DNA of 64,000 nucleotides, taken from positions 124,001 to 188,000 of the forward strand of contig NZ_ATWN01000007.1 of assembly GCF_000421265.1 (NCBI RefSeq), in the 5' to 3' direction. The stretch is from Thalassospira lucentensis MCCC 1A00383 = DSM 14000. GTDB taxonomy: Bacteria; Pseudomonadota; Alphaproteobacteria; Rhodospirillales; Thalassospiraceae. The position numbers and the translations under genes are program-made. The notes beneath the pieces were generated by a model that did no database searches, had not been told where the DNA came from, and worked only from the letters and a program-made list of their open reading frames with translations. This document shows positions 17,275 through 27,028 of the stretch, one piece after another (the first letter of the stretch is position 1; the number at the start of each line of letters is the position of its first letter).

Positions 17275-18462
17275 ATGCATTCCAAACCAGTTCTGACCCG
17301 TGGGCTTCTCGCCTTTATGGCGGTCGGAAGCGGCCTCTCGGTTGCCAGCCTTTATTATGTGCAGCCCTTGCTGGAACTGCTTGCACGTGAATATGGCCTA
17401 AGCGACACCAAGGCCGGGCTTTTGGTTACAGTCGCGCAATTGGGCTATCTCGCCGGTTTGATCGTGGTGGTCCCACTTGGCGATCATCATGAACGGCGGA
17501 AATTATTGACCATTACCTCGGCCTTAACGGCCTTGGGCCTTTTGGCGATGGGCTTGTCGCATTCGTTTTTGTTGCTGGTCGCATTTAGCATCATGGTCGG
17601 CATAAGCTGTGTCACCGCCCAAATCCTGGTGCCGTTGGCAGCCCATCTTGCCAGTGATGATAAGCGCGGATCGGCGGTGGGCACGGTGATGAGTGGCTTG
17701 TTACTGGGTATTCTTTTGGCGCGTACCTTTTCGGGGGTGATGGCCGAACTTGCCGGATGGCGGTCGGTTTTTATCGTCGCGGCATTCCTGATGGCGGGCT
17801 ATTCGGTGGCCTGTTACAAAATCTTGCCCCATCTGGTCCCAACCTCAAACACCAGTTACCGGACACTTTACGCCTCCATCCTGCATCTGTTTCGTGATGA
17901 GCCGGTGTTGCGCCGTCGCAGCCTGATTGGTGGGCTGCAATACGCGGTGTTTGGCATTTTCTGGACGGCGATGGCCTTTATGCTTGCCCGTCAATATGAC
18001 ATGTCCGAAGCCATGATCGGCATGTTTGGCCTGATCGGGGCCATTGGTATTTTGGCGGCCCGTATTGCAGGCAGGCTGGCGGATCGGGGTTGGGCAAGGC
18101 TGAGCACCGGCGGATTTTTAATGGTGACGGTGTCAAGCTGGGTGTTGCTGTATTGGGGGCAATGGTCGCTGGTTGCCTTTGGCGTCGGTGTCGTGTTGCT
18201 CGACCTTGGTATCCAAGGTGCGCATATCTCGAACCAAAGCGAGATTTACCGCCTTAACCCCGAAGCCAGAAGCCGCCTGACAACGGGCTATATGGCCAGT
18301 TACTTCCTCGGCGGTGCATGTGGTTCGGCCAGTGCAGCTGTTTCGTACGGGATGGGCGGGTGGCCCGCTATCGTGGCGCTTGGATCAAGTGTGTCGATCC
18401 TTTGTGTCGTCATCTGGGCTGTCACGGAATTGCGCTTCCCGGTGAAGCGCATGCACCAGTAG
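17275..18462 (+). CDS. MFS transporter
   Basis: An inner-membrane major facilitator of 395 residues with about 12 hydrophobic segments. The loop between helices 2 and 3 carries the MFS motif GDHHERRKLL, and the symmetric loop in the second half reads GRLADRGWAR. The short N-terminus and overall pattern resemble drug/sugar efflux members, but the substrate cannot be read from the sequence. I chose ATG 17275 (MHSKPVL) because hydrophobic sequence begins soon after; an in-frame ATG at 17221 would add 18 residues. Neither has a strong ribosome-binding site. Divergent from psuG, so nucleoside or base export is a guess only. Confidence 0.85.
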   Translation: MHSKPVLTRGLLAFMAVGSGLSVASLYYVQPLLELLAREYGLSDTKAGLLVTVAQLGYLAGLIVVVPLGDHHERRKLLTITSALTALGLLAMGLSHSFLLLVAFSIMVGISCVTAQILVPLAAHLASDDKRGSAVGTVMSGLLLGILLARTFSGVMAELAGWRSVFIVAAFLMAGYSVACYKILPHLVPTSNTSYRTLYASILHLFRDEPVLRRRSLIGGLQYAVFGIFWTAMAFMLARQYDMSEAMIGMFGLIGAIGILAARIAGRLADRGWARLSTGGFLMVTVSSWVLLYWGQWSLVAFGVGVVLLDLGIQGAHISNQSEIYRLNPEARSRLTTGYMASYFLGGACGSASAAVSYGMGGWPAIVALGSSVSILCVVIWAVTELRFPVKRMHQ

Positions 18463-18495
18463 TTCTGGGTTGTTTCGGGCATAGCCCTCAAAGCA

Positions 18496-18523
18496 AAACG
18501 GCCGCCCCATCGGGACGGCCGTT
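18496..18523. terminator. terminator between MFS gene and ilvC
   Basis: AAACGGCC and GGCCGTTT flank a GC-rich centre. The T run is better on the minus strand, so it mainly ends ilvC, but the convergent MFS gene can use it too. Confidence 0.75.
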
Positions 18524-18547
18524 TGCATCAAAAACCCAAGCTGTTGC

Positions 18548-19597
<1,050 letters not shown>

Positions 19598-19689
19598 TTA
19601 TTTTTATCTGCGTGGTGGGATGGATCAAATTTGTTTAGGGGCAAAACCCCCAATGCCTTGCCCAATGCGGATCACCGGGCAGGGCAAAC

Positions 19690-20199
19690 TCACATCGTCA
19701 GTGTGCCGCGCGAAATTGCCGCGACACCCGTACGCGAAATTTCCGAAAGCCCCAGCGGTTCCATCAATTTGATGAAAGCGTCAATCTTTTCGGGGCTGCC
19801 GATGATTTCATAAACGAAGGAACTGTTGGTCGCATCGACTGCGCGTGCCTTGAAGATATCGGCAATACGCAGGGATTCGACGCGTTTCTCACCCGTTGCA
19901 ATCACCTTGATCAGGGCCAATTCACGTTCAACACTTGGTCCCGACAGGGTCAGATCATTGACCTTGTGAACCGGGACAAGACGCGAAAGCTGTGCCTTGA
20001 TCTGTTCGATGACCATCGGGGTGCCCGATGTGACAACGGTGATGCGCGATTCATGGGTATGCGCATCGACCTCGGCCACGGTCAGGCTTTCGATGTTATA
20101 GCCACGGCCCGAAAACAGCCCGATGACACGGGCCAGGACGCCTGCTTCGTTATCCACCAGAACAGAAATGGTGTGCTTCGAAATTTCGGTTTCTTTCAC
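19690..20199 (-). CDS. ilvN: acetolactate synthase small (regulatory) subunit
   Basis: The 169-residue regulatory subunit binds the catalytic subunit and gives valine feedback inhibition. An N-terminal ACT domain (about 9-85) starts HTISVLVDNEAGVLARVIGLFSGRG. The C-terminal domain (about 90-165) is typical of IlvH/IlvN. It lies 105 bases after the large-subunit gene and before ilvC, the usual order of a branched-chain operon. Confidence 0.95.
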   Translation of the reverse strand: MKETEISKHTISVLVDNEAGVLARVIGLFSGRGYNIESLTVAEVDAHTHESRITVVTSGTPMVIEQIKAQLSRLVPVHKVNDLTLSGPSVERELALIKVIATGEKRVESLRIADIFKARAVDATNSSFVYEIIGSPEKIDAFIKLMEPLGLSEISRTGVAAISRGTLTM

Positions 20200-20304
20200 G
20201 GTTTCGCTCCGCTAGGGCGCGGTTGGGGGCAATCTATTGCCGCCCACACCGGCTTTTTCATTATGGTTTTGATGATGTCGTCTCGCACTTTTGTTGGGTG
20301 CGGA

Positions 20305-22068
20305 TCAGACCAGAACCATTCCTTCGTCGGAATCAATGGCTTCGTTGCCGTTGGTTTCCTGCCCAAGCAGCATTTCATTGTGCGGCTTGCCCGATGGGAT
20401 CATCGGATAGCAGTTTTCCTTATCATCGACAGCAACATCCAGAATAACCGGACCATCAATTTCGAGCATTTTGGCAATGGCATCATCAAGATCAGCCGGA
20501 TTTTCGCACTTCATGCCGGTAAAGCCAAAGGCCTCGGACAATTTGACGAAGTCGGGCAGGGTTTCGCTATAACTTTCGGAATAGCGCGACCCGTGCAGAA
20601 GCTGCTGCCACTGGCGGACCATGCCCATGTAACGGTTGTTCAGGATCACGGTTTTGATCGGCAGACGATACTGCGTCATCGTCGCGCATTCCTGAATGTT
20701 CATCATGATCGATGCATCACCGGTAAAGCAGACAACCGTCGCATCAGGATGAGCAACCTGCACGCCAAGGGCGGCGGGCATCCCATAGCCCATGGTACCA
20801 AGACCACCTGACGTCATCCATTCATACGGGTGTTCAAACCCGAAATGCTGGGCGGCCCACATCTGGTGCTGCCCCACATCGGTGGTGATATAGGTTTTGC
20901 GATCACGGGTCAGCGCATGGACACGGCGAATAACGTGCTGCGGCTTGATCACGTCTTTGGGTTGTTTGTAGGACAGGCAGTGTTTTTCACGCCAGCCTTC
21001 AATCTCTTTCCACCAGCCATCAAGTGCGGCTGCGTCGAGCTTGTATTGCTTGGCTTTCCAGATTTTGATCATGTCTTCAAGAACGTGACCAATGTCGCCA
21101 ACAATGCCGATATCGACGGGGACGTTTTTGTTGATCGAACTTGGATCAATGTCGATCTGGACTTTCTGTGATCCCGGCGCAAAGAAATCAAGATTGCCGG
21201 TTACACGGTCATCAAAACGCGCGCCAACCGCAAACATGACATCGCAATCATGCATCGCCATGTTGGCTTCGTAGGTTCCGTGCATGCCCAGCATGCCAAG
21301 GTGCTGCTTGTCAGACGCCGGATAGGCACCAAGACCCATCAGGGTCAGGGTGATCGGAATGCCGGTGGTGCGGGTGAATTCCGCCAGAAGCTTACAGGCC
21401 TGTTCGCCGGAATTGATGACACCGCCGCCGCAGTACAGGATCGGCTTTTTGGCCGATGCCAGCATTTCAAGGGCTTGTTCGATCTGTCCACGGTCGCCCT
21501 TAACCACCGGGTTATAGGTCCGGTGCTGAACCTGTGACGGTTCGAGATACGGCGCCTTGCCAACCAGAATATCCTTGGGAAGGTCAATAACAACCGGTCC
21601 CGGACGCCCGGAAGATGCAACGTGGAAAGCTTCGTGCATGGTACGCGCAAGCTTTGCTGGATCTTTCACCAGATAGTTATGCTTGGTGCACGGGCGGGTG
21701 ATGCCGGTGGTGTCGGCTTCCTGAAATGCATCATTGCCGATCAAATGGGTCGGCACCTGACCGGTCAGGCAGACAACTGGAATCGAGTCCATCAACGCAT
21801 CGGTAAGGCCCGTTACGGCATTGGTTGCCCCCGGTCCGCTGGTTACAAGCACAACGCCGACCTTACCGGTCGAGCGGGCGTAACCTTCAGCAGCGTGGAC
21901 AGCAGCCTGTTCATGGCGCACGAGAACGTGACGAATTCGGTTCTGTTTAAATATCTCGTCATATAGCGGTAGGACAGCGCCGCCGGGATAGCCGAACACG
22001 ACTTCCACACCCTGATCTGCAAGGGCCTGCAACACTACTTCCGAACCGTTCAAAATACGTTCTGCCAT
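20305..22068 (-). CDS. ilvB: acetolactate synthase large (catalytic) subunit
   Basis: A 587-residue thiamine-diphosphate enzyme that condenses pyruvate with pyruvate or 2-oxobutyrate. The catalytic glutamate lies in RHEQAAVHAAEGYARSTG near residue 52. The FAD-binding middle domain is present. The ThDP motif reads GDASIMMNIQECAT and ends at VILNNRYMGMVRQWQ. Genes for the small subunit and reductoisomerase follow in the same direction. The 150 bases upstream, after miaA, carry tandem hairpins that could be a miaA terminator or an attenuator. Confidence 0.96.
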   Translation of the reverse strand: MAERILNGSEVVLQALADQGVEVVFGYPGGAVLPLYDEIFKQNRIRHVLVRHEQAAVHAAEGYARSTGKVGVVLVTSGPGATNAVTGLTDALMDSIPVVCLTGQVPTHLIGNDAFQEADTTGITRPCTKHNYLVKDPAKLARTMHEAFHVASSGRPGPVVIDLPKDILVGKAPYLEPSQVQHRTYNPVVKGDRGQIEQALEMLASAKKPILYCGGGVINSGEQACKLLAEFTRTTGIPITLTLMGLGAYPASDKQHLGMLGMHGTYEANMAMHDCDVMFAVGARFDDRVTGNLDFFAPGSQKVQIDIDPSSINKNVPVDIGIVGDIGHVLEDMIKIWKAKQYKLDAAALDGWWKEIEGWREKHCLSYKQPKDVIKPQHVIRRVHALTRDRKTYITTDVGQHQMWAAQHFGFEHPYEWMTSGGLGTMGYGMPAALGVQVAHPDATVVCFTGDASIMMNIQECATMTQYRLPIKTVILNNRYMGMVRQWQQLLHGSRYSESYSETLPDFVKLSEAFGFTGMKCENPADLDDAIAKMLEIDGPVILDVAVDDKENCYPMIPSGKPHNEMLLGQETNGNEAIDSDEGMVLV

Positions 22069-22159
22069 GATTTTCGAGCCTCTTTACTTAGCGACAACAA
22101 CGTGTCGCGTGATAACCGCGTGGTTGAAACATGATCCAATTATCCTCGAATTGGAGTTG

Positions 22160-22199
22160 AAAAATCCGCCGAAACGGCGGTTTTCCGCCATTCCGGCGG
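22160..22199 (-). terminator. tandem hairpins between miaA and the acetolactate synthase gene
   Basis: On the minus strand two 5-bp hairpins with CCGCC/GGCGG arms follow each other, and the second is followed by ATTTTT, so it is a rho-independent terminator just after miaA. The right arm of the first can also pair with the left arm of the second, which is the geometry of an attenuator. I see no convincing leader peptide. Confidence 0.6.
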
Positions 22200-22220
22200 T
22201 GGAAGCGCCAACCTATCGCC

Positions 22221-23186
22221 TCACTTTGGCGTGGTCAACAGAAATTGGTTAATATCATGACGCAATTTGTCCGCCAAACTTTCCGAATATTGCGTGTCGA
22301 TGATTTCCTTGTCGGTCATCTGATGGCGAAACCAGGTTAATTGGCGTTTGGCATAGCGTCTGGTTTCGCGTTGCGACAGGTCGCGCGCGGTCTCAAGATT
22401 GGTGTCGCCTGATAAGTATGAGGAAAGCTCTCTGACGCCGACAGCCTTCATTACAGGTGCTGTTGGCGGCAAATTCAAGGCGACCAGTTCACGAACTTCA
22501 TCAAGTGAGCCTTGCGCGATCATCAGATCAAAACGCCGATTGCAGCGGTCATACAAAATGTCGCGCGGCGGCATGTAACAAAGCTTCTTGAAAAACATGT
22601 TTTCGGGCGGGGTAATCACCGGTTCCTTGTGCCAACTGGCCAATCCACGTCCGGTATGGGCAAAAACTTCGGCGGCGCGAATCATCCTTTGAGTGTTGTT
22701 GCCATCAAGCTTGGCGGCGGTTTCCGGGTCATCGCGTTTGAGTTTGTCAAAGAACGCGACGTGGCCCATTTCAGCCAGTTCGGCGGTAACGGTCTCGCGA
22801 ATCCGCATCGGAACATCCGGGATCGGCGCAATCCCGGCGGTCAGGGCATTCAAATACATGCCAGTACCCCCGGTAATGATCGGAAGTTTGCCTTGGGCGT
22901 GACACTCGGCAATTTCGGCCATCGCCATTTCGCGCCACTTCCCGGCCGAGCAGGCCTCCGCCCCGGAAAGAACCCCGTACAAACGATGTGGCGCACGGGC
23001 AAGTTCGCCATCGTCGGGCCGCGCACTGAGCACACGCAGTTCTTTATAGACCTGCATGCTGTCGGCATTGATCACCACACCGTCAAATGTGTTCGCCATA
23101 TCAAGGGCAAGTGCAGACTTGCCGCTGGCAGTGGGGCCGGCAACGATCAGGACGGGTTGGAAGTCGGGTTTATTGGGTGTGGGCAT
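22221..23186 (-). CDS. miaA: tRNA dimethylallyltransferase
   Basis: MiaA adds an isopentenyl group to A37 of tRNAs reading UNN codons. The 321-residue protein has the P-loop GPTASGKSALA near residue 16, then INADSMQVYKELRVLSARP and the ITGGTGMYLNAL substrate motif. The C-terminal ETRRYAKRQLTWFRHQ is family-specific. I set the start at ATG 23186; the 22 extra codons upstream look spurious. It lies 20 bases after the VapC-like toxin stop, in the same direction, so it may be partly read from the toxin-antitoxin promoter. Confidence 0.95.
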   Translation of the reverse strand: MPTPNKPDFQPVLIVAGPTASGKSALALDMANTFDGVVINADSMQVYKELRVLSARPDDGELARAPHRLYGVLSGAEACSAGKWREMAMAEIAECHAQGKLPIITGGTGMYLNALTAGIAPIPDVPMRIRETVTAELAEMGHVAFFDKLKRDDPETAAKLDGNNTQRMIRAAEVFAHTGRGLASWHKEPVITPPENMFFKKLCYMPPRDILYDRCNRRFDLMIAQGSLDEVRELVALNLPPTAPVMKAVGVRELSSYLSGDTNLETARDLSQRETRRYAKRQLTWFRHQMTDKEIIDTQYSESLADKLRHDINQFLLTTPK

Positions 23187-23205
23187 TTTATAAATTCGTC
23201 TCTGA

Positions 23206-23628
23206 TCAATTCGGGTGCCATGGATCAAACAGACGCGCGCCTGTTTGATCAAAGTCTTTTACATTGCGCGTCACAATTGTCATGCCATGAACCAGTGCGG
23301 TTGCGGCAATCAGGGCGTCACGTTCTGATTTGGGATCGGGAACATGCAAACTTGCACATTTGCGCGCAATGATGTGGTCAATCGGCAAGATGCGTTCGTG
23401 AAACGCAGCCAAAACCTGTTCTTCAAACCAGTCACGCAGCAATTGCGCCTGTTGGGCATCTTTGCGTGCGATTTTCAAAATGCCGGTTTCAATTTCCAGC
23501 ACACTGATGGCTGACATATACAGGCTAACCGTCGATACCGAGCGTGCCCAGGCAACAACGTTTTCATCCGCACGGCCCGATGCCGCCTTGCGCAGTTCGG
23601 ATATGACATTGGTATCAAGGATAAACAT
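23206..23628 (-). CDS. VapC/FitB-like PIN-domain toxin
   Basis: A 140-residue PIN-domain protein, expected to be a Mg-dependent RNase toxin. Acidic residues of the active site are seen as Asp5 in LDTNVISEL, Glu near residue 45 (SVLEIETG), and Asp in ERDALIAATAL and TRNVKDF. The FitB-like length and closing LFDPWHPN are typical. The start ATG overlaps the antitoxin stop by one base, the tight coupling expected of a toxin-antitoxin pair. Confidence 0.9.
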   Translation of the reverse strand: MFILDTNVISELRKAASGRADENVVAWARSVSTVSLYMSAISVLEIETGILKIARKDAQQAQLLRDWFEEQVLAAFHERILPIDHIIARKCASLHVPDPKSERDALIAATALVHGMTIVTRNVKDFDQTGARLFDPWHPN

Positions 23629-23885
23629 CAGGACAGGTCAGCCGACTTTATGCCGATATGGGTCGGTTGCGGGTCGAAGGCAAAATCGCCAGTGTCAGCA
23701 GGCATTGCCAGCAACTCGACAATCGATGGCAGGTTGCCGGTCAGCTTCTGATACTCTTCAATCGATAGCAACACATGCGATGGCTTGCCCCGGTCGGTAA
23801 TCACAACCGGGCCGCTGTTGGATGCTTTCTTTGCGCTGCTTGTATCCTGATTGAATTCACGGCTTGATATTGTCGTAATTCCCAT
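23628..23885 (-). CDS. Phd/YefM-family antitoxin
   Basis: An 85-residue antitoxin. The N-terminal half (ISSREFNQDTSSAKKAS, VVITDRGKPSHVLLSIEEYQKL) is the Phd/YefM DNA-binding fold. The C-terminal part should wrap the toxin. It precedes and overlaps the PIN toxin. ATG 23885 has a strong AGGAGGTG site. An inverted repeat upstream at 23904-23921 is a likely autoregulatory operator. Confidence 0.9.
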   Translation of the reverse strand: MGITTISSREFNQDTSSAKKASNSGPVVITDRGKPSHVLLSIEEYQKLTGNLPSIVELLAMPADTGDFAFDPQPTHIGIKSADLS

Positions 23886-23903
23886 ATCGCACCTCCTGAA
23901 AAA

Positions 23904-23921
23904 TGTAGAAACAATACTACA
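23904..23921 (-). promoter_or_regulatory. candidate operator of the toxin-antitoxin pair
   Basis: TGTAG-N8-CTACA is an inverted repeat 18 bases ahead of the antitoxin start and overlaps likely -10 sequence. Phd-type antitoxins bind such palindromes to repress their own promoter. Confidence 0.5.
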
Positions 23922-24044
23922 ATCGAAAGGGGTTCAGATCAAGATAATCGACAAAATCAACAAACGCTCTTGTCATGGTTCGATGCAATCCGGATAAAGG
24001 CGAGATATCGGTTTAATCTCTTTCCGCCAAGGAGCCTCCATACC

Positions 24045-24935
24045 ATGAAATTGGTACTGACCCTGATCGCTGCCCCGAACTCGAACGCATTGACAGATGC
24101 CATCATTGATCGTGCGGCGATTGCGCTGACCGGGGCGGGGGCACTTGTCGGCGGTGTAAGCTGGCTTGCCGGTGGAGAGGCCTGTGATCTTGAGTTCGAC
24201 GGCATCACCCTTGATGTTGCTGATACCACGCTGGCCGAGGCCGAGCTTGAAGTCGACGCCGTCACCCAAAAGATCGCCACCCGGCGCAAAAAGCTTCTGA
24301 TTGCTGATATGGACAGCACCATGGTTACGGGTGAAACGTTGGATGAACTGGCTGAGTTTGCCGGGGTAAAGGACCGGGTTGCGGCGATTACCGCGCGCGC
24401 GATGAATGGCGAGCTTGATTTTGAAGCCGCCCTTGATGAACGGGTCGGACTTTTGGATGGCATGTCGACCGATATGTTGGCCGAAGCATGGAAAACGGTG
24501 GAATATACCGGCGGGGCCAAGACGCTGGTCGCAACGATGAAGGCCAACGGCGCGTTTGCCGCCCTTGTGTCGGGCGGGTTTGATTTCTTTACCGCTGCTG
24601 TGCGCAAGGAGCTTGGCTTTGATTTTGATCAGGCCAACGTTTTGATGACCAAAGACGGCAAATTGACCGGCAAGGTGCAAAAGCCGGTTTTAGACCGTCA
24701 GGCCAAGGTTGATGCGCTTGAGAACTTGACCGAAGAACACGGCATGACGGTGGATGATGCGATGGCGGTTGGCGATGGGGCCAATGACCTTCAGATGATT
24801 TCACTGGCGGGAACTGGGGTGGCCTTCCATGCCAAGCCATCGGTTCGCGAACAGGCGCGTATCTGCATCAATCATGGTGATCTGACCGCACTTTTGTACC
24901 TGCAAGGGTATCGGAAATCTGAATTCGTTGTCTGA
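24045..24935 (+). CDS. serB: phosphoserine phosphatase
   Basis: SerB dephosphorylates phosphoserine in the last step of serine synthesis. This is a 296-residue HAD-superfamily protein. The catalytic motif DMDST has nucleophile Asp88 and Asp90. Motif II is in ALVSGGFDFFTAAV and motif III/IV in AVGDGANDLQMI. The N-terminal 80 residues are the ACT-like part. ATG 24045 follows AAGGAG; the open frame 25 codons upstream is ignored. It converges with degP, with a shared terminator. Confidence 0.95.
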   Translation: MKLVLTLIAAPNSNALTDAIIDRAAIALTGAGALVGGVSWLAGGEACDLEFDGITLDVADTTLAEAELEVDAVTQKIATRRKKLLIADMDSTMVTGETLDELAEFAGVKDRVAAITARAMNGELDFEAALDERVGLLDGMSTDMLAEAWKTVEYTGGAKTLVATMKANGAFAALVSGGFDFFTAAVRKELGFDFDQANVLMTKDGKLTGKVQKPVLDRQAKVDALENLTEEHGMTVDDAMAVGDGANDLQMISLAGTGVAFHAKPSVREQARICINHGDLTALLYLQGYRKSEFVV

Positions 24936-24956
24936 TCGGCGAAACCCAAGTTAACG

Positions 24957-24995
24957 AAAAAGGGCGACCTGCATATGACAGGCCGCCCTTTTTTA
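24957..24995. terminator. bidirectional terminator between serB and degP
   Basis: AAAGGGCG-A-CCTG pairs with CAGG-C-CGCCCTTT around CATATGA, leaving one mismatch, with A and T runs outside. A nearly identical stem occurs at 26987-27019. Confidence 0.88.
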
Positions 24996-25018
24996 CGTTT
25001 GATAATAATCGCTGTGGA

Positions 25019-26545
25019 TTATTGTTCTGCGTTCAGTGTCAGGCCAAAGTAACGCGCGCCTGCCGATGTTTCGATCAACATCAGGATGGTACGTTTTTCA
25101 TCGTCAACGGCGGATTTAACCGCATCCATGACGTCTTCGACGTTTGACACCGAGCTATGCGACGCCTCGATGATGATGTCGCCCGGACGGACACCCTTTT
25201 CCGCAGCAAAGCTGTCGCTGCTGACGTCGGTGACGATGACACCCTCGGTACCTTCTGCAAGGTTATAGCGGGTGCGCAGTTCGTCATTGACGTTGGCAAT
25301 CTTGATGCCAAGGGCGTCAACCGATGCTTCGGCAATTGCCGGGGCTTCGGTTTGGTTGTTGGCCGGGGCATTCGCCGCAACGACGTCTTCTTCAAGTTCG
25401 CCGAGTTCGACCTGTACGGTCTGCTTTTTGCCATCACGCCAGATCACCACATCGACATCCTTGCCGATCTTGGTATCTGCGACGATGCGCGGCAGGCGAC
25501 GCATGCTTTCGACTTCCTTACCATCAAAAGTCAGGATGACGTCACCCTGTTTGATGCCAGCTTCTTTGGCCGGACCTTCGTCCGAGACACCGGCAACCAT
25601 TGCGCCGGTACTTTCATCAAGGCCGACCGAGTCTGCGATATCGTCGGTAACAGTCTGGATGTGAACACCAAGCCAGCCACGGCGGGTACGGCCGTATTCC
25701 TTAAGCTGGTCGACAACGCTTTGGGCAATGGCTGAGGGAATGGCAAAGCCAATACCGACAGAACCACCTGACGGGGAATAGATCGCACTGTTAATGCCGA
25801 TCACGTCGCCTTCAAGGTTAAACAGCGGACCGCCAGAGTTGCCACGGTTGATTGAGGCATCGGTCTGGATGAAGTCATCATACGGACCCTGATTGATGTT
25901 ACGGTTACGGGCCGAAACGATCCCGGCCGTTACAGTGCCACCAAGACCAAACGGGTTGCCGATCGCCATGGCCCAATCGCCAATGCGCGCATCATCGGAA
26001 CTGCCCCATTTAACAAATGGCAGGTCTTCTTTTGGTTCGACCTTAAGCAAGGCAACGTCGGTTTTAGGGTCGCGGCCGATCAGTTTGGCGTCAAGCGTGT
26101 CACCATCATGAAGGCGAACGCTGATTTCATCGGCACCATCAATGACGTGATTGTTGGTCACGATATAGCCATCGGCTGAGATGATGAAGCCCGACCCAAG
26201 GGCTGTGGCACGGCGTTTCTGTGGGCTTGGGCCGCCCTGTTCGCCACCCTGACCGTTGCGATCCATGAAATCGCGGAAAAGGTCTTCAAAAGGTGAGCCG
26301 GGAGGAAACTGGAAATCTGGTCCCTGACGATCAGCAACCATTTGGCTGGTCGCGATGTTCACAACACTGGGCAGAAGGCGTTCAGCCAGATCTGCGAAGC
26401 TGTCAGGAGCGGGGCGGGCATTCGCGATTTGCGAAACACTGGTCACGCCAAGAAGAACAATCACCAGTGCCGCGCTTACTTTGCTCCGCACCGGGTTGTA
26501 GAATGCCTGTAGCATGTTTTTGATCCTGTTCGTTGCCGCGTTCAC
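25019..26545 (-). CDS. degP: DegP/HtrA-type periplasmic serine protease (Do family)
   Basis: A 508-residue HtrA protease for envelope protein quality control. A signal peptide or anchor lies at about 22-42 (VSAALVIVLLGVTSVSQIANA). The trypsin-like domain has the triad His133 (NNHVID), Asp163 (KTDVALL) and Ser237 (GNSGGP). Two PDZ domains follow, about 290-380 and 410-500. It is the last gene of the hflK-hflC-DUF2065-degP block. The region before the start is 176 bases, enough for its own promoter. Confidence 0.94.
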   Translation of the reverse strand: MNAATNRIKNMLQAFYNPVRSKVSAALVIVLLGVTSVSQIANARPAPDSFADLAERLLPSVVNIATSQMVADRQGPDFQFPPGSPFEDLFRDFMDRNGQGGEQGGPSPQKRRATALGSGFIISADGYIVTNNHVIDGADEISVRLHDGDTLDAKLIGRDPKTDVALLKVEPKEDLPFVKWGSSDDARIGDWAMAIGNPFGLGGTVTAGIVSARNRNINQGPYDDFIQTDASINRGNSGGPLFNLEGDVIGINSAIYSPSGGSVGIGFAIPSAIAQSVVDQLKEYGRTRRGWLGVHIQTVTDDIADSVGLDESTGAMVAGVSDEGPAKEAGIKQGDVILTFDGKEVESMRRLPRIVADTKIGKDVDVVIWRDGKKQTVQVELGELEEDVVAANAPANNQTEAPAIAEASVDALGIKIANVNDELRTRYNLAEGTEGVIVTDVSSDSFAAEKGVRPGDIIIEASHSSVSNVEDVMDAVKSAVDDEKRTILMLIETSAGARYFGLTLNAEQ

Positions 26546-26721
26546 GGTATTTGTATGTTGCAGCGCGCGATGGAGCCTCGTAATTCACCCATCGCTTAAC
26601 TATCCAAATTAAACCCGACTTTGGCAGAATTTGGGCAAGCCTGAGGAAAAAGAAGGAAATATCATCACTTTATTGTGGCGATAACTCCGTACGGCTGCTG
26701 TTTTCCAGCCAAAACCCAGTC

Positions 26722-26913
26722 TTACAGCCAGGTTCGCACGGCCCAAATTGCCCCAATTGCTGCTATGGCTGCAATCAGTCCGCCTGCACGAAGTTGTGAT
26801 TCCGGGATTTCCTGAACCATTTCCATCACCCGTTTCATGCCGCCCGGAAACAGCGAATAAAACATGCCTTCTAGCGCAATCGCCAGAAGTATGGCTGTGG
26901 CAAGTTCCTTCAT
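26722..26913 (-). CDS. DUF2065 family small membrane protein
   Basis: A 63-residue protein with two hydrophobic segments (about 3-22 and 43-60) around a short polar loop containing PGGMKRVMEMV. I recognise it as DUF2065 (YjeT-like), usually next to hflC. Function unknown. Here a terminator hairpin separates it from hflC. Confidence 0.85.
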   Translation of the reverse strand: MKELATAILLAIALEGMFYSLFPGGMKRVMEMVQEIPESQLRAGGLIAAIAAIGAIWAVRTWL

Positions 26914-26986
26914 GGGTGCGGACGTTCCGGCGGTTTTTTATGCCCGTCAGCTATGTTTGCTAACAGATCAAAATTATGAAAACAAA

Positions 26987-27019
26987 AAGGGCGACCTGAC
27001 TAATATGCAGGTCGCCCTT
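26987..27019 (-). terminator. rho-independent terminator after hflC
   Basis: Perfect 12-bp stem AAGGGCGACCTG / CAGGTCGCCCTT, with a T run on the minus strand. It lies between hflC and DUF2065, so it should end or attenuate the hflKC transcript. Confidence 0.85.
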
Positions 27020-27028
27020 GTGTTTTGT

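Noticed and set aside
22221-22258. Possible leader peptide (Met-Ile-Leu-...) for ilv attenuation in the end of miaA
   Set aside because: Only 7 residues with few branched-chain codons, and inside miaA coding sequence.
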